Shown piece by piece: positions 8,286-17,488 of a DNA stretch of 64,000 nucleotides. Below the pieces are notes generated by a model. It was not told the DNA's origin and did no database searches. It saw only the letters and a program-made list of their open reading frames with translations. The position numbers were made by a program, and so were the translations under genes. The stretch is taken from positions 434,001-498,000 of the forward strand of contig NC_013159.1 in assembly GCF_000023865.1 (NCBI RefSeq), in the 5' to 3' direction. The DNA comes from Saccharomonospora viridis DSM 43017 (GTDB lineage: Bacteria; Actinomycetota; Actinomycetes; Mycobacteriales; Pseudonocardiaceae). Numbering within the stretch: the first letter of the stretch is position 1; each line of letters starts with the position of its first letter.

Positions 8286-10970
8286 ATGGCTTACGTGGGC
8301 CAAGAAGAGCAGCGGGAATTCGTCGACAAAGAATTCACCTCCCAGGATCTCGACGAGATGCAAGAGCTTCTCGCTGACCCCAGTGTTGATGTCCAAGATA
8401 GGAAGAATTTTCTTTACGCGTTGAAGAACGCGGGACGCCTGGATGGCCAAGAGCTTTTAGATTACGCCCGTGAAGTTGGCGCTGATCCTGTTGACCTCAT
8501 GAAGGGCGGGAACGCTGTACATGAGAACATGGACCACGCGCGGAATTCACTGAACGGAAAAAGGTTTTCAGAGCGCCTCAAGAACGCCGGTGATGTGCAG
8601 CGTGCGCAGGAAAATCTGAATGGCGGGGGTTTCTCCACATCTGATGAAATAATCGACGAAGCGGAGCCTGCTCTCAAGCTTTTCGATGAATTCTATCCGC
8701 GTTACCAGGAGGCTAGTGGCCTTATCGAGTCGGCGCCCATGCCGGCCGAGGCCCAGAGCTATGATGTAGTAACGGTAGACACGTCATCCATCGGAGGTAG
8801 TGGCGGGTCTGCTGTCGCTAGCGCGGGCGCTACTTACTCTCATTCTGGTATTGACCCGAAGAGTATCCGTGATGGGCTCGATGAATTCCGCGGTATCGAC
8901 TTCGGGGCTTTTCATGCTGATGCTGACATGTTGCGCAAGGCTCATTCCAGTGTCAGGGATGGAATGGATGCCCTCGAGAGGGCATGGGGTAGCAATACGT
9001 CTGACTGGACCGGTGATGCCAAGGCTGCGGCTGAGCAGGTCAACAACAATCTCGTCAAGGGTTCAGGGGATTTGTCGCAGGCGTTGAAGACTGCGCCAGA
9101 CAACCTCGGGGCGGGGGTCGATGCGGTTCAGCAGAACGTTGTCAACTTTGTGCACCGCGTGTTAGAGGTGTACGGTTCCGGTACAGTCGCGGAACTGTCG
9201 CCGCATCAGGTCGATGACCTTATCAATGCAGCGAAAGAGCTCCCCGGTGTAATCGCTGATTTGCATGCGAAGATCGAGGAGATCGAGAGTAAGGGTTTTT
9301 GGGATCATTTCGTAGAATTCTTTTCAAACCCTCTTAAATGGGGTTTTTCTGCCATTAATCCAATCGCCTCTATTATTGGCTATATTGTAACTGAAGAGAT
9401 CACGGAGGATAATATCCGTGAGGAAACGCAAAAAATGGAGAGTGCGCTCGCCGAGGTGAAGACCAAGCTCGGTGAGTTCTGCGCGGATTACCAACAGAAA
9501 GCCTCCTCGATCCACAGTCACGCGGCGGAATTTGTTGCCGGAATCGACGCAGCTTACATGGAGACGATGCAGCTGCTCGGTGAGGGGCTCGAGCCTGACC
9601 CGTTTGCTGATCCCGGTGGCGGCAAGGACGGTCTGGGTGATACCGAAGGCATAAGCGGTAGTATCGGTGCAGGCGGAGGCGTAGGGGCCGGTGGAGGCAT
9701 AGGTGCCGGCGGCGGTGGAGGTATCAGCACCGGCGGAGGCGGCGGAGTGCCCATCGGTGGTGGTGCCGGTATAGACCTCCCTGGGGACGAGGCAGCGGGC
9801 ACAAATCCTGTTACGGGTGAGCCTTTGGAGGTGGACCCGGAGACTGGCGATCCCTATCCGATCGACCCGGAGACGGGAGAGCCGATCAAGAATGTTGACG
9901 ACCTTGAAAAACTGACGGTCGAGCACGGTGACAACACGCTCACGCTCACCGAGCCGACCGAAGACGGCGAAATGGCCATCACCATAGACGATGGTTCCGG
10001 CGAGCCGAGTGAGTACCAGCTCGATTTCAGTGAAGAAGACGGCGAGGCAGAGGGCGCCGAAGAAAGCAGACGAGAAGAGACGGAATTTGGCCCTCAGGGA
10101 TCTGATGCAGTAACTGAGAAGGTGTATCGACCGGGCCCCGACGGAAAGATCCACATCGAGGATGGGGATCTAAAAATTGTTGCGGAGCAGCCGGAAGGGC
10201 CGGACGGGCCGACAGTGGTGACTGTCGACAACGGAGACGGCGAGCCCGTGACGTACACCCTTGGAGAGACTGAAGGCCAAGAAGCGGGGCCACGTGGTCT
10301 TGGTCCGCAGCCATCGGCCACGGAATCCGCGCCGACTTCCCGGCAGGCAGGGCAGTCGGCCCCCGATGCAGGTGTGGTGGGCGGCGAAGGTGGGGGCGCG
10401 CCCGGGCCCAGTGCCGACGCGAGTGCGCCCACGGGTGGGGAAGCTTTCGCGGCGTCTTCATCACCTGAGTTCCACGGATCTTCGGAAGGCACCGTGGACC
10501 CCGGCATAGACGTTTCCGCGGACAACACAGTGAACGAGTCCATGGAAAGCAGTGGGGATTCCAGCTCGTCGAGCACCACGCATCCCCAGGCCGTCAGCGG
10601 AGGCAGCGGTGGAACCGCGTTCGGCGGTGGGGGAGGGGGTAGTGATCTGGGGTCGTTTTCGGACTCCGAATCCCGTGGCCAGTCCACACCTTCGGGTGCG
10701 AACCTCGGTACGGCGCCCGGTGGGGACATCCCCGCAGGAATGTCCCAAGGCGGCGGTGCAGGGAGCTCGTCAGCCTCTGGCATGGGAATGATGGGCGGCA
10801 TGGGCGCTATGGGCGGCGGCGCCGGAGGGGGCCAAGGCGGCGACCAGGAACGGACCTCCAGCGCTTACCGCGTCGAAGGCAACATCTTCGAGACTTTCTC
10901 GAACACTGTTCGCATCAGTGGAACTATCGGCGACAACACCGCGGATGTACCCGTGCGGTTTACGCGCTGA
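8286..10970 (+). CDS. Large WTG-containing T7SS substrate-like protein (cassette 2)
   Basis: An 894-residue paralogue of the protein at 3018, intact here. Residues 1-145 are helical and charged. The module around SDWTGDAKAAAEQ (WTG at 241-243) is WXG-like. A hydrophobic stretch lies near 345-365 (FSAINPIASIIGYIVTEE). Residues 440-490 are Gly-rich. DPETG repeats and the DGKIHIEDGDLKI motif follow, then a Gly/Ser-rich region with methionines. The C-terminal domain of about 35 residues is predicted beta (YRVEGNIFETFSNTVRISG). Bases 8330-9480 are visibly more AT-rich, with many A/T-ending codons, than neighbours, suggesting transfer. No known toxin domain or catalytic motif is recognisable. Confidence 0.75.
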   Translation: MAYVGQEEQREFVDKEFTSQDLDEMQELLADPSVDVQDRKNFLYALKNAGRLDGQELLDYAREVGADPVDLMKGGNAVHENMDHARNSLNGKRFSERLKNAGDVQRAQENLNGGGFSTSDEIIDEAEPALKLFDEFYPRYQEASGLIESAPMPAEAQSYDVVTVDTSSIGGSGGSAVASAGATYSHSGIDPKSIRDGLDEFRGIDFGAFHADADMLRKAHSSVRDGMDALERAWGSNTSDWTGDAKAAAEQVNNNLVKGSGDLSQALKTAPDNLGAGVDAVQQNVVNFVHRVLEVYGSGTVAELSPHQVDDLINAAKELPGVIADLHAKIEEIESKGFWDHFVEFFSNPLKWGFSAINPIASIIGYIVTEEITEDNIREETQKMESALAEVKTKLGEFCADYQQKASSIHSHAAEFVAGIDAAYMETMQLLGEGLEPDPFADPGGGKDGLGDTEGISGSIGAGGGVGAGGGIGAGGGGGISTGGGGGVPIGGGAGIDLPGDEAAGTNPVTGEPLEVDPETGDPYPIDPETGEPIKNVDDLEKLTVEHGDNTLTLTEPTEDGEMAITIDDGSGEPSEYQLDFSEEDGEAEGAEESRREETEFGPQGSDAVTEKVYRPGPDGKIHIEDGDLKIVAEQPEGPDGPTVVTVDNGDGEPVTYTLGETEGQEAGPRGLGPQPSATESAPTSRQAGQSAPDAGVVGGEGGGAPGPSADASAPTGGEAFAASSSPEFHGSSEGTVDPGIDVSADNTVNESMESSGDSSSSSTTHPQAVSGGSGGTAFGGGGGGSDLGSFSDSESRGQSTPSGANLGTAPGGDIPAGMSQGGGAGSSSASGMGMMGGMGAMGGGAGGGQGGDQERTSSAYRVEGNIFETFSNTVRISGTIGDNTADVPVRFTR

Positions 10971-10996
10971 TCGCGGCTTGGGAAGGCTGAAGCACA

Positions 10997-11434
10997 TTGA
11001 CTTCGAATGCAAACCCGAAACTGTTGGAGCGACTCGCAGAGATCACCTCGCGGACCAATGCTCGGTCAGCGGCCATTGCCGAACGCGTACGCCAGCGTTC
11101 TCAAGAGATGGCCGAACGTGCCGAGCAACGGCGACAAGCCAACGAAGAGCGCTGTAGAGAACTGGACAGACAAGCGGAGCAACGTCGCGAGGAAAAAGAC
11201 GACCCCAACGCCAAGAATCAGTGGCTTCAGCGGCGTGAAGCGGAAGACTCCACCTTCCAGTTCGGCGAAGCTGAGGAGGCCGAGCCTGAACCCACGCCTC
11301 AGCCTGCGGCAGCTCCGGCTCCTCCTGCGGAGCCGCCTCAACGGGAGCAGGTCTCAACCCAGCCGCAGAGCAAGAAACGCCCTGCCGACGACTTCGACGA
11401 CGAGGACTTCTCCAACACCAACTGGTTTGGTTAG
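10997..11434 (+). CDS. Coiled-coil protein with conserved FDDEDFSN tail (cassette 2)
   Basis: A 145-residue protein starting at TTG, with ggaagg 10 bases upstream. Residues 5-75 form a Glu/Arg/Gln-rich helix, a probable coiled coil (RQRSQEMAERAEQRRQANEE). A Pro/Ala-rich linker leads to the C terminus KKRPADDFDDEDFSNTNWFG. The acidic tail is shared with the end of the fused protein at 3018-5198, so it is likely functional, for instance as a recognition tag. Function unknown. Its stop overlaps the convergent hydrolase stop by 4 bases. Confidence 0.72.
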   Translation: MTSNANPKLLERLAEITSRTNARSAAIAERVRQRSQEMAERAEQRRQANEERCRELDRQAEQRREEKDDPNAKNQWLQRREAEDSTFQFGEAEEAEPEPTPQPAAAPAPPAEPPQREQVSTQPQSKKRPADDFDDEDFSNTNWFG

Positions 11435-12267
11435 GCGTTCGTCAGGGCCGCCCGGTTGTCGTATTCGATGCGGGCGGCCTTGAGGTCGGTGTCGAGCAGC
11501 TCCCGGTAGGTGTCGTCACCGGCCAGGGTGGTGAGGAAGAACGCCGTGAACAGCGCGCGTACTCGGCGTTGCACGGTGTGCTGGGGTTTGCCCTGCAACA
11601 GCAGCCGGCTCCAGTGGGTTCCCTCGGTGACGCCGAGGTGGGTCATCTTCGGAATCACCCGCAGTTGCGCGGGCCCCGCCCATTCCTTGGTGATCACTTC
11701 CGCGTTTCCCTTGGCGGGAGCGAGGAGGTCGTCGTCTCCAGCGAGGTGGAGCCCCACCGCCGTGATCTTGCGGGCCGCCGTCGTGGCCGGTGGCATGGTC
11801 TGGGTCGCTGCGACGGTGGCCACGGCCTTGACCTGTCGCGCGTCGTCCCCGGCGCCTTCGCCGGGGGCCGCGGCGAGGATGGCCGCGCCACCGCCGATCG
11901 AATGCCCGGCGAGACCGAGTTTCGTCGGGTCCACGCTGATGCCGTCGGGGCCGAGACGCAGCGTCGTGACCAGGTCGAGAGTGGAACGCAGATCGGCGGC
12001 GAACAACCGGTGGGAGGGCAACGGCCCTCCGTGCGTGGCGGGCGCGGCGGCGACGATGCCCCAACTGGCCAGATGCCGCAGCAAGCCGTGATACCGGCCC
12101 GGTGGTTGCAGCCAACCGTGCCCGAACGCGACAGCGGGGAGGTTGAACCCGGTGCTCGGCGTGAACACGACCCCGGGAAGACCGACGAGCGCGAGATCAC
12201 CGCGCAGAACATCGTACGGACCTGGGCGGGAAAGCTGCTCGAGTAACCGCTTCGCCGTGCTCGCCAT
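11431..12267 (-). CDS. Alpha/beta hydrolase (dienelactone hydrolase/chlorophyllase-like)
   Basis: A 278-residue cytoplasmic alpha/beta-hydrolase fold protein. The nucleophile elbow is GHSIGGG and the oxyanion region is FGHGWLQPPGRY. Candidate acid and His residues lie near AGDDDLLAP and KMTHLGV. No signal peptide is seen. The closest general class is the dienelactone hydrolase/platelet-activating-factor-acetylhydrolase-like group; substrate unknown. It is transcribed alone, towards the T7SS block, and shares a 4-base TTAG with the opposing gene so that both stops overlap. Confidence 0.8.
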   Translation of the reverse strand: MASTAKRLLEQLSRPGPYDVLRGDLALVGLPGVVFTPSTGFNLPAVAFGHGWLQPPGRYHGLLRHLASWGIVAAAPATHGGPLPSHRLFAADLRSTLDLVTTLRLGPDGISVDPTKLGLAGHSIGGGAAILAAAPGEGAGDDARQVKAVATVAATQTMPPATTAARKITAVGLHLAGDDDLLAPAKGNAEVITKEWAGPAQLRVIPKMTHLGVTEGTHWSRLLLQGKPQHTVQRRVRALFTAFFLTTLAGDDTYRELLDTDLKAARIEYDNRAALTNA

Positions 12268-12347
12268 GGCAGGAGACTAGCCGACCTCACCATGACGGGC
12301 AGCGGCGCCCGAATCACGTTCCGCGGTCGAACCGTGTTCCGCTGACA

Positions 12348-12366
12348 ACGTTCAGCCCGCTAAAAG
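12348..12366. repeat. Palindromic intergenic repeat, copy 6 (imperfect)
   Basis: acgttcagcccgctaaaag: one arm conserved, the outer pairing decayed. Located between the hydrolase gene and glmS. Confidence 0.7.
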
Positions 12367-12387
12367 CGGTCTCCTCACCTCCGGCGA

Positions 12388-12411
12388 CCACGTTCAGCGG
12401 GCTGAACGTGG
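12388..12411. repeat. Palindromic intergenic repeat, copy 7
   Basis: Perfect 24-base palindrome (arms ccacgttcagc / gctgaacgtgg around GG), the longest copy in the window. Both arms have the compensatory change ttcagc/gctgaa instead of tttagc/gctaaa, so pairing is preserved. It lies 49 bases before glmS. Confidence 0.85.
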
Positions 12412-12459
12412 TCCCCTGCCCAGGATGCGGCCCATCCCCGTGTCGTTACGCTGAAAGGC

Positions 12460-14322
12460 GTGTGCGGAATCGTGGGATACGTCGGGCATCGGCAGGCACT
12501 CGACGTGGTACTCGGCGGGCTTCGTCGCATGGAGTACCGCGGCTACGACTCAGCGGGAGTCGCGGTGCTCGCAGACGACAAGAAGCTGGTCGTCGAGCGC
12601 AAAGCGGGCCGCATAGCCAACCTCGAAGCCGCCCTCGACGCCACCGGCCGCGACACGTTCACCGGCACCGCGGGCATGGGCCACACCCGCTGGGCCACGC
12701 ACGGCGCACCGGTGGACCGCAACTCCCACCCCCACCGCGACTCCACAGGCCGGGTCGCGGTGGTGCACAACGGCATCATCGAGAACTTCGCCGCGCTGCG
12801 CACCGAGCTGGAGGACTCCGGCATCGAGCTGAGCAGCGACACCGACACCGAGGTCACCGCACACCTCATCGCCCGCGCGTACGACCACGGCGACACGGCC
12901 GGTGACCTCCCGGCCAGCGTGCGCGCGGTGTGCCGCAGGTTGGAGGGCGCGTTCACGCTGGTCGTCACCCACGCCGACCGGCCCGACCTCATCGTCGCGG
13001 CACGTCGTTCGTCACCACTCGTGGTGGGTGTGGGCAAGGATGAGGCCTTCGTCGCCTCCGACGTGGCCGCCTTCATCGAACACACTCGCGAGGCCGTGGA
13101 GCTCGGCCAGGACCAGCTCGTGGTGATCAGCCGCGACGGCTATGAGATCACCGACTTCCACGGTGTCCCCGCGGAGGGCAAGCCCTTCACGGTCGACTGG
13201 GACCTGTCGGCCGCGGAGAAGGGCGGCCACGAGTACTTCATGTTCAAGGAGATCGAGGAGCAGCCCGACGCGCTCGCCAACACGTTGCGCGGACACTTCG
13301 AGTCCGGGCGCATCGTGCTCGACGAGCAACGTCTGTCCGACCAGGACCTGCGGGACGTCGACAAGGTGTTCGTCGTGGCCTGCGGTTCCGCTTACCACTC
13401 CGGTCTGGTCGCGAAGTACGCCATCGAGCACTGGACCCGCCTCCCGGTGGAGGTCGAGCTGGCCAGTGAGTTCCGCTACCGCGACCCGGTGCTCGACCGG
13501 GACACGCTGGTGGTCGCCGTGTCGCAGTCGGGTGAGACGGCCGACACGTTGGAGGCCGTGCGGCACGCCAGGGAACAGAAGGCCAGGGTGCTCGCGGTGT
13601 GCAACACCAACGGCGCGCAGATCCCCCGGGAGTCGGACGCCGTGCTGTACACCCACGCCGGGCCCGAGATCGGGGTCGCGTCCACGAAGGCGTTCCTCGC
13701 GCAGGTGGCGGCGAACTACCTCGTGGGGTTGGCCCTCGCCCAGGCACGCGGCACGAAGTACCCCGACGAGGTGGCGCGCGAGTTCGCCGAGCTCGAAGCG
13801 ATGCCGTCGGCCGTCAAGTCCGTGCTGGCCACAGTGGACCAGGTCCGTGACCTGGGCAGGCGGATGGCCGATGCGCGCGCGGTGCTGTTCCTCGGCCGCC
13901 ACGTCGGGTTCCCGGTGGCGCTGGAAGGCGCGCTGAAACTGAAGGAACTCGCCTACATGCACGCCGAGGGGTTCGCGGCGGGCGAGTTGAAGCACGGCCC
14001 GATCGCGTTGATCGAGGAAGGGCTTCCCGTGGTGGTGGTCATGCCCTCACCGAAGGGGCGTGCCGTGCTGCACTCCAAGATGGTGTCCAACATCAGCGAG
14101 ATCCAGGCTCGTGGCGCCCGCACCATCGTGATCGCCGAGGAAGGTGATGAGCGGGTGCGCCCGTTCGCGGACGAGCTCGTGGAGATCCCGGCGGTGCCGA
14201 CGTTGTTGCAGCCGCTGGTGTCCACGGTGCCGCTGCAGGTGTTGGCCGCCGAGATCGCTCGCACCCGCGGCTATGACGTCGACAAACCGAGGAATCTGGC
14301 CAAGTCGGTGACGGTGGAGTAG
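12460..14322 (+). CDS. glmS: Glutamine-fructose-6-phosphate aminotransferase (isomerizing)
   Basis: GlmS makes glucosamine-6-phosphate from fructose-6-phosphate and glutamine, the entry to amino-sugar and peptidoglycan synthesis. 620 residues is typical. The N-terminal Ntn glutaminase domain (1-240) begins MCGIVGYVG, so Cys2 becomes the N-terminal nucleophile; HTRWATHG is conserved. Two SIS sugar isomerase domains follow (CGSAYHSG, VSQSGETADT, LGRHVGFPVALEGALKLKE), ending DVDKPRNLAKSVTVE. The GTG start is fixed by the essential Cys2. The nnrD-like gene follows after 7 bases. Confidence 0.97.
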   Translation: MCGIVGYVGHRQALDVVLGGLRRMEYRGYDSAGVAVLADDKKLVVERKAGRIANLEAALDATGRDTFTGTAGMGHTRWATHGAPVDRNSHPHRDSTGRVAVVHNGIIENFAALRTELEDSGIELSSDTDTEVTAHLIARAYDHGDTAGDLPASVRAVCRRLEGAFTLVVTHADRPDLIVAARRSSPLVVGVGKDEAFVASDVAAFIEHTREAVELGQDQLVVISRDGYEITDFHGVPAEGKPFTVDWDLSAAEKGGHEYFMFKEIEEQPDALANTLRGHFESGRIVLDEQRLSDQDLRDVDKVFVVACGSAYHSGLVAKYAIEHWTRLPVEVELASEFRYRDPVLDRDTLVVAVSQSGETADTLEAVRHAREQKARVLAVCNTNGAQIPRESDAVLYTHAGPEIGVASTKAFLAQVAANYLVGLALAQARGTKYPDEVAREFAELEAMPSAVKSVLATVDQVRDLGRRMADARAVLFLGRHVGFPVALEGALKLKELAYMHAEGFAAGELKHGPIALIEEGLPVVVVMPSPKGRAVLHSKMVSNISEIQARGARTIVIAEEGDERVRPFADELVEIPAVPTLLQPLVSTVPLQVLAAEIARTRGYDVDKPRNLAKSVTVE

Positions 14323-14329
14323 CGGCATC

Positions 14330-15775
14330 GTGCGCGGCGTGTGGACCACTGAGCATGTGCGCTCGGCCGAGGAGCGGTTGCTGGCGGTCACTCCCGAGGG
14401 AGCGCTGATGCGGCGCGCGGCGTACGGGGTGTCCGTGCGTGCCGCCAAGTTGTTGGCCGAGCACACCGGCCGAGTCGTGGGCACGCGTGCCGTGCTCGTC
14501 GTGGGTGCTGGCAACAACGGGGGAGACGCGCTGTGGGCGGGGTACTTCCTGCGTCGCCGCGGGGTTGCGGTGGCGGCTGTGTTGCTGCGACCGGAGAAGG
14601 CCCATCCCGCCGGGCTCGCGGCGTTGCGCCGTGCCGGTGGACGCGTGTACTCGCCCGAGACCGCTGCCGAGGTCATCGACAGCGCTGACGTGGTGATCGA
14701 CGGGGTGGTCGGTCTTTCCGCGCGGGGGCCGCTGCGCCCCGACGCGGCCGCCGTGTTCGAGCGGGTGACGGCGCCTGTCCTCGCCGTCGACCTGCCGAGC
14801 GGAGTGGACCCCGACACCGGGGCGGTGGACGGACCCGCCGTGCGGGCGACGTGCACGGTGACGTTCGGTGCCTACAAGCCGGTGCATGTGTTGAACCCGC
14901 AGCATTGCGGGGACATCACGCTCGTGGACATCGGTCTGAGCGGTGAGCTGGGCGAGCCGGACCTGCTGCAACTCGACGCCGCCGATGTCGCCGCCGCGTG
15001 GCCGCTGCCGAAGCCGGAGGACAACAAGTACACGCAGGGCGTGACGGGGGTGGCCGCCGGTTCGTCGACGTACCCTGGCGCGGCCGTGTTGACGGCCGCG
15101 GCCGCCGTACGCGCCACGGCGGGCATGGTCCGGTACGCCGGGCCTGTGGCCGACGTCGTTCGGTCGCATTGGCCCGAGGTCGTGGCCACCGGTTCGATTT
15201 TCGACGCGGGCCGGGTGCAGGCGTGGGTGGTCGGCCCGGGTATCGGGACGGGACGGCAAAGCAAGGAGGTGCTCGCGGAGGCGCTCGGCCAGGGGGTCCC
15301 CGTGTGCGCGGACGCGGACGCGATCACGCTCATCGCGGAGCAGCCGGACGTGCTCGACGCCCGTGACCCGGACACACCGCTGCTGCTCACCCCGCACGAC
15401 GGAGAGTTCGAGCGGCTCACGGGTTCGGCGCCAGGGGCCGACAGGGTGGGTGCGGCGCGTGAGGCGGCACGTCGTTTCCGTGCGGTCGTGTTGCTCAAGG
15501 GACATTGCACGGTGATCGCAGCCCCGGACGGTCGGGTGCTGGTGAACCGACCCAGGGGCTCGTGGCTGGCCACGGCCGGTTCCGGTGACGTGCTCGCGGG
15601 GATGATCGGTGCACTGTTGGCGTCGGGGCTCGACCCGTGGTTGGCCGCGGGTGTCGCCGCCGACGTGCACGCGCGAGCGGGGCAGATCGCGGCAGGTGGG
15701 GTACCGACGTCGGCGTCCGGGATCTTGGCCGCGATCCCGGACGCCGTCAGGCAGGCACGATCTCTGACACCCTGA
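14330..15775 (+). CDS. nnr: Bifunctional NAD(P)H-hydrate repair enzyme (epimerase/dehydratase)
   Basis: Repairs damaged hydrated NAD(P)H (NADHX/NADPHX). The N-terminal YjeF_N epimerase domain (about 1-210) has VVGAGNNGGDALWAG and DLPSGVDPDTG. The C-terminal ADP-dependent dehydratase domain (about 220-480) has NKYTQGVTGVAAGSSTYPGAA, LLLTPHDGEFERLTG and the nucleotide site ATAGSGDVLAGMIGALLASG. 481 residues matches the fused form. GTG start 7 bases after glmS, a neighbour also in mycobacteria. Confidence 0.93.
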   Translation: MRGVWTTEHVRSAEERLLAVTPEGALMRRAAYGVSVRAAKLLAEHTGRVVGTRAVLVVGAGNNGGDALWAGYFLRRRGVAVAAVLLRPEKAHPAGLAALRRAGGRVYSPETAAEVIDSADVVIDGVVGLSARGPLRPDAAAVFERVTAPVLAVDLPSGVDPDTGAVDGPAVRATCTVTFGAYKPVHVLNPQHCGDITLVDIGLSGELGEPDLLQLDAADVAAAWPLPKPEDNKYTQGVTGVAAGSSTYPGAAVLTAAAAVRATAGMVRYAGPVADVVRSHWPEVVATGSIFDAGRVQAWVVGPGIGTGRQSKEVLAEALGQGVPVCADADAITLIAEQPDVLDARDPDTPLLLTPHDGEFERLTGSAPGADRVGAAREAARRFRAVVLLKGHCTVIAAPDGRVLVNRPRGSWLATAGSGDVLAGMIGALLASGLDPWLAAGVAADVHARAGQIAAGGVPTSASGILAAIPDAVRQARSLTP

Positions 15776-15852
15776 CCGGACGGAGCGAACCGCCGGAGCC
15801 GGCTCCTGTCGAGACGTCGCGTGATCACGTCCCGATGGGGGTGGGAGAGCCA

Positions 15853-15870
15853 CGATTAGCCCGCTAAACG
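15853..15870. repeat. Palindromic intergenic repeat, copy 8
   Basis: cgattagcccgctaaacg, imperfect (one base of the left arm changed), in the gap between nnr and xylB. Confidence 0.75.
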
Positions 15871-15884
15871 CGGTTCGCGTACCG

Positions 15885-15904
15885 CAGTTAGCCCGCTAAA
15901 CGTG
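15885..15904. repeat. Palindromic intergenic repeat, copy 9
   Basis: cagttagcccgctaaacgtg, imperfect palindrome in the same orientation as copy 8 and 14 bases after it, upstream of xylB. Confidence 0.75.
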
Positions 15905-15982
15905 GTCCGAAGATCCCCGAGGACGATCGAAAGTTGTTTCGAACGTGGACGTGGACGGGTCGCAGCCAGCAAGCTCTGTGGC

Positions 15983-17392
15983 ATGACCGACAACGATGTG
16001 CTGGTGGCTGGGGTCGATTCGTCCACGCAGTCGACCAAAGTGGTGGTGTGCGACGCCCGAACGGGCGCGGTCGTGCGCAGCGGCCGCGCCGAACACCCGG
16101 ACGCCACCGAGGTGGATCCCGCGGAGTGGTGGACGGCGTTCACGGCGGCCACGGACGGTTTGTTGGACGGTGTGTCCGCCATAGGTGTCGCGGGACAACA
16201 GCACGGCATGGTCACGGTGGACGAGGACGGCGACGTCGTCCGCCCGGCGTTGCTGTGGAACGACACGCGTTCCGCGCAGGCCGCCACTGACCTCGTGCGT
16301 GAACTCGGAGGACCGCAGGCGTGGGCGGACGCGGTCGGTTCGGTGCCCGTCGCCAGTTTCACGGTCACCAAACTGCGGTGGCTTGCCGAGCACGAGCCCG
16401 ACAAGGCCGACAGGGTCGCGAAAGTCATGTTGCCGCATGACTGGCTGACCTGGCGTCTCGTGGGTGGGGAGCCGGTCACCGATCGTGGTGACGCCTCGGG
16501 CACGGGGTACTTCTCGCCCGCCGAAGGTGCTTACCGCACGGACATCCTCACTCGCGCCTTCGGCGGTCGTGCCCCCGAACTGCCTCGGGTGTTGGCGCCG
16601 TCGGAACCGGCGGGGCGCACTTCCGACGGCATGCTGGTGTCCGCTGGAACCGGCGACAACATGGCCGCCGCGCTCGCGCTGGGGGCGGGGGACGGTGACG
16701 TCGTCGTCTCGCTCGGTACGAGTGGCACGGTGTTCGGTGTGAGCGAGATCCCGGCCGCCGATCCCACCGGCAGCGTCGCGGGCTTCGCCGATGCCACCGG
16801 CCGGTTCCTGCCCTTGGCCTGCACTCTGAACGCCGCGAGGGTGCTGACCTCCACCGCCCAGTTCCTGGGGGTCGAGCTGTCGGAATTCGACCGGCTCGCG
16901 CTCAGTGCCGCTCCGGGCGCCGGTGGGTTGACACTGCTGCCCTATCTCGACGGGGAACGCACCCCCAACCTGCCCGACGCGGCCGGGTCCCTGTTCGGGT
17001 TGCGTCGTACGAACATGACTCCCGAGAACCTCGCCCGGGCCGCTGTCGAGGGGATGCTGTGCGGACTCGCCGCCGGGCTCGACGCGGTACGCGAGTACGG
17101 CATCTCCGTTCGCCGGGTGCTCCTCATCGGGGGTGCCGCGCAGTCCGAGAGTGTGCGTGCGGTGGCGCCGATCGTGCTTGGCGTTCCGGTCGTCATTCCA
17201 CAGCCGCGCGAGCATGTGGCCGTCGGCGCCGCACGTCAGGCCGCGTGGGCGCTCGCGGACACGGCGGAACCCCCGATGTGGGGGACGGACATCGCGGTGC
17301 GGCTGCCCGAACCCTCTGACGACGTCGCCGCCGAGGGAGAGCGCATCCGACAGCGGCATGCCGAAGTGCGTCGGCGCGTACACGACGTCTGA
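15983..17392 (+). CDS. xylB: Xylulokinase (FGGY family)
   Basis: Phosphorylates D-xylulose to xylulose-5-phosphate for the pentose phosphate pathway. The 469-residue chain has the two FGGY domains: ATP/sugar motif [13 protein letters not shown], the catalytic-region [34 protein letters not shown] and the C-terminal [13 protein letters not shown] and IGGAAQS. The ATG at 15983 is chosen because the N terminus then aligns with the family. No xylA or xylose transporter is nearby, and mycobacteria lack a gene here, so it is an accessory insertion preceded by two palindromic repeats. Confidence 0.9.
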   Translation: MTDNDVLVAGVDSSTQSTKVVVCDARTGAVVRSGRAEHPDATEVDPAEWWTAFTAATDGLLDGVSAIGVAGQQHGMVTVDEDGDVVRPALLWNDTRSAQAATDLVRELGGPQAWADAVGSVPVASFTVTKLRWLAEHEPDKADRVAKVMLPHDWLTWRLVGGEPVTDRGDASGTGYFSPAEGAYRTDILTRAFGGRAPELPRVLAPSEPAGRTSDGMLVSAGTGDNMAAALALGAGDGDVVVSLGTSGTVFGVSEIPAADPTGSVAGFADATGRFLPLACTLNAARVLTSTAQFLGVELSEFDRLALSAAPGAGGLTLLPYLDGERTPNLPDAAGSLFGLRRTNMTPENLARAAVEGMLCGLAAGLDAVREYGISVRRVLLIGGAAQSESVRAVAPIVLGVPVVIPQPREHVAVGAARQAAWALADTAEPPMWGTDIAVRLPEPSDDVAAEGERIRQRHAEVRRRVHDV

Positions 17393-17488
17393 CCACCCGG
17401 TAGGTACATTGACGGGGTGGCCGGACGCCGTCGAGACGTTCCGGTGCCGAGCAGGGAGGCGCGTGATCATGTCCTGTGGTGTGGCCGG

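Noticed and set aside
9324-10154. 276-codon minus-strand frame opposite the second large T7SS gene
   Set aside because: Mirrors the repeat-rich coding strand (Thr/Ala/Tyr repeats) and has no start signal or family motif.
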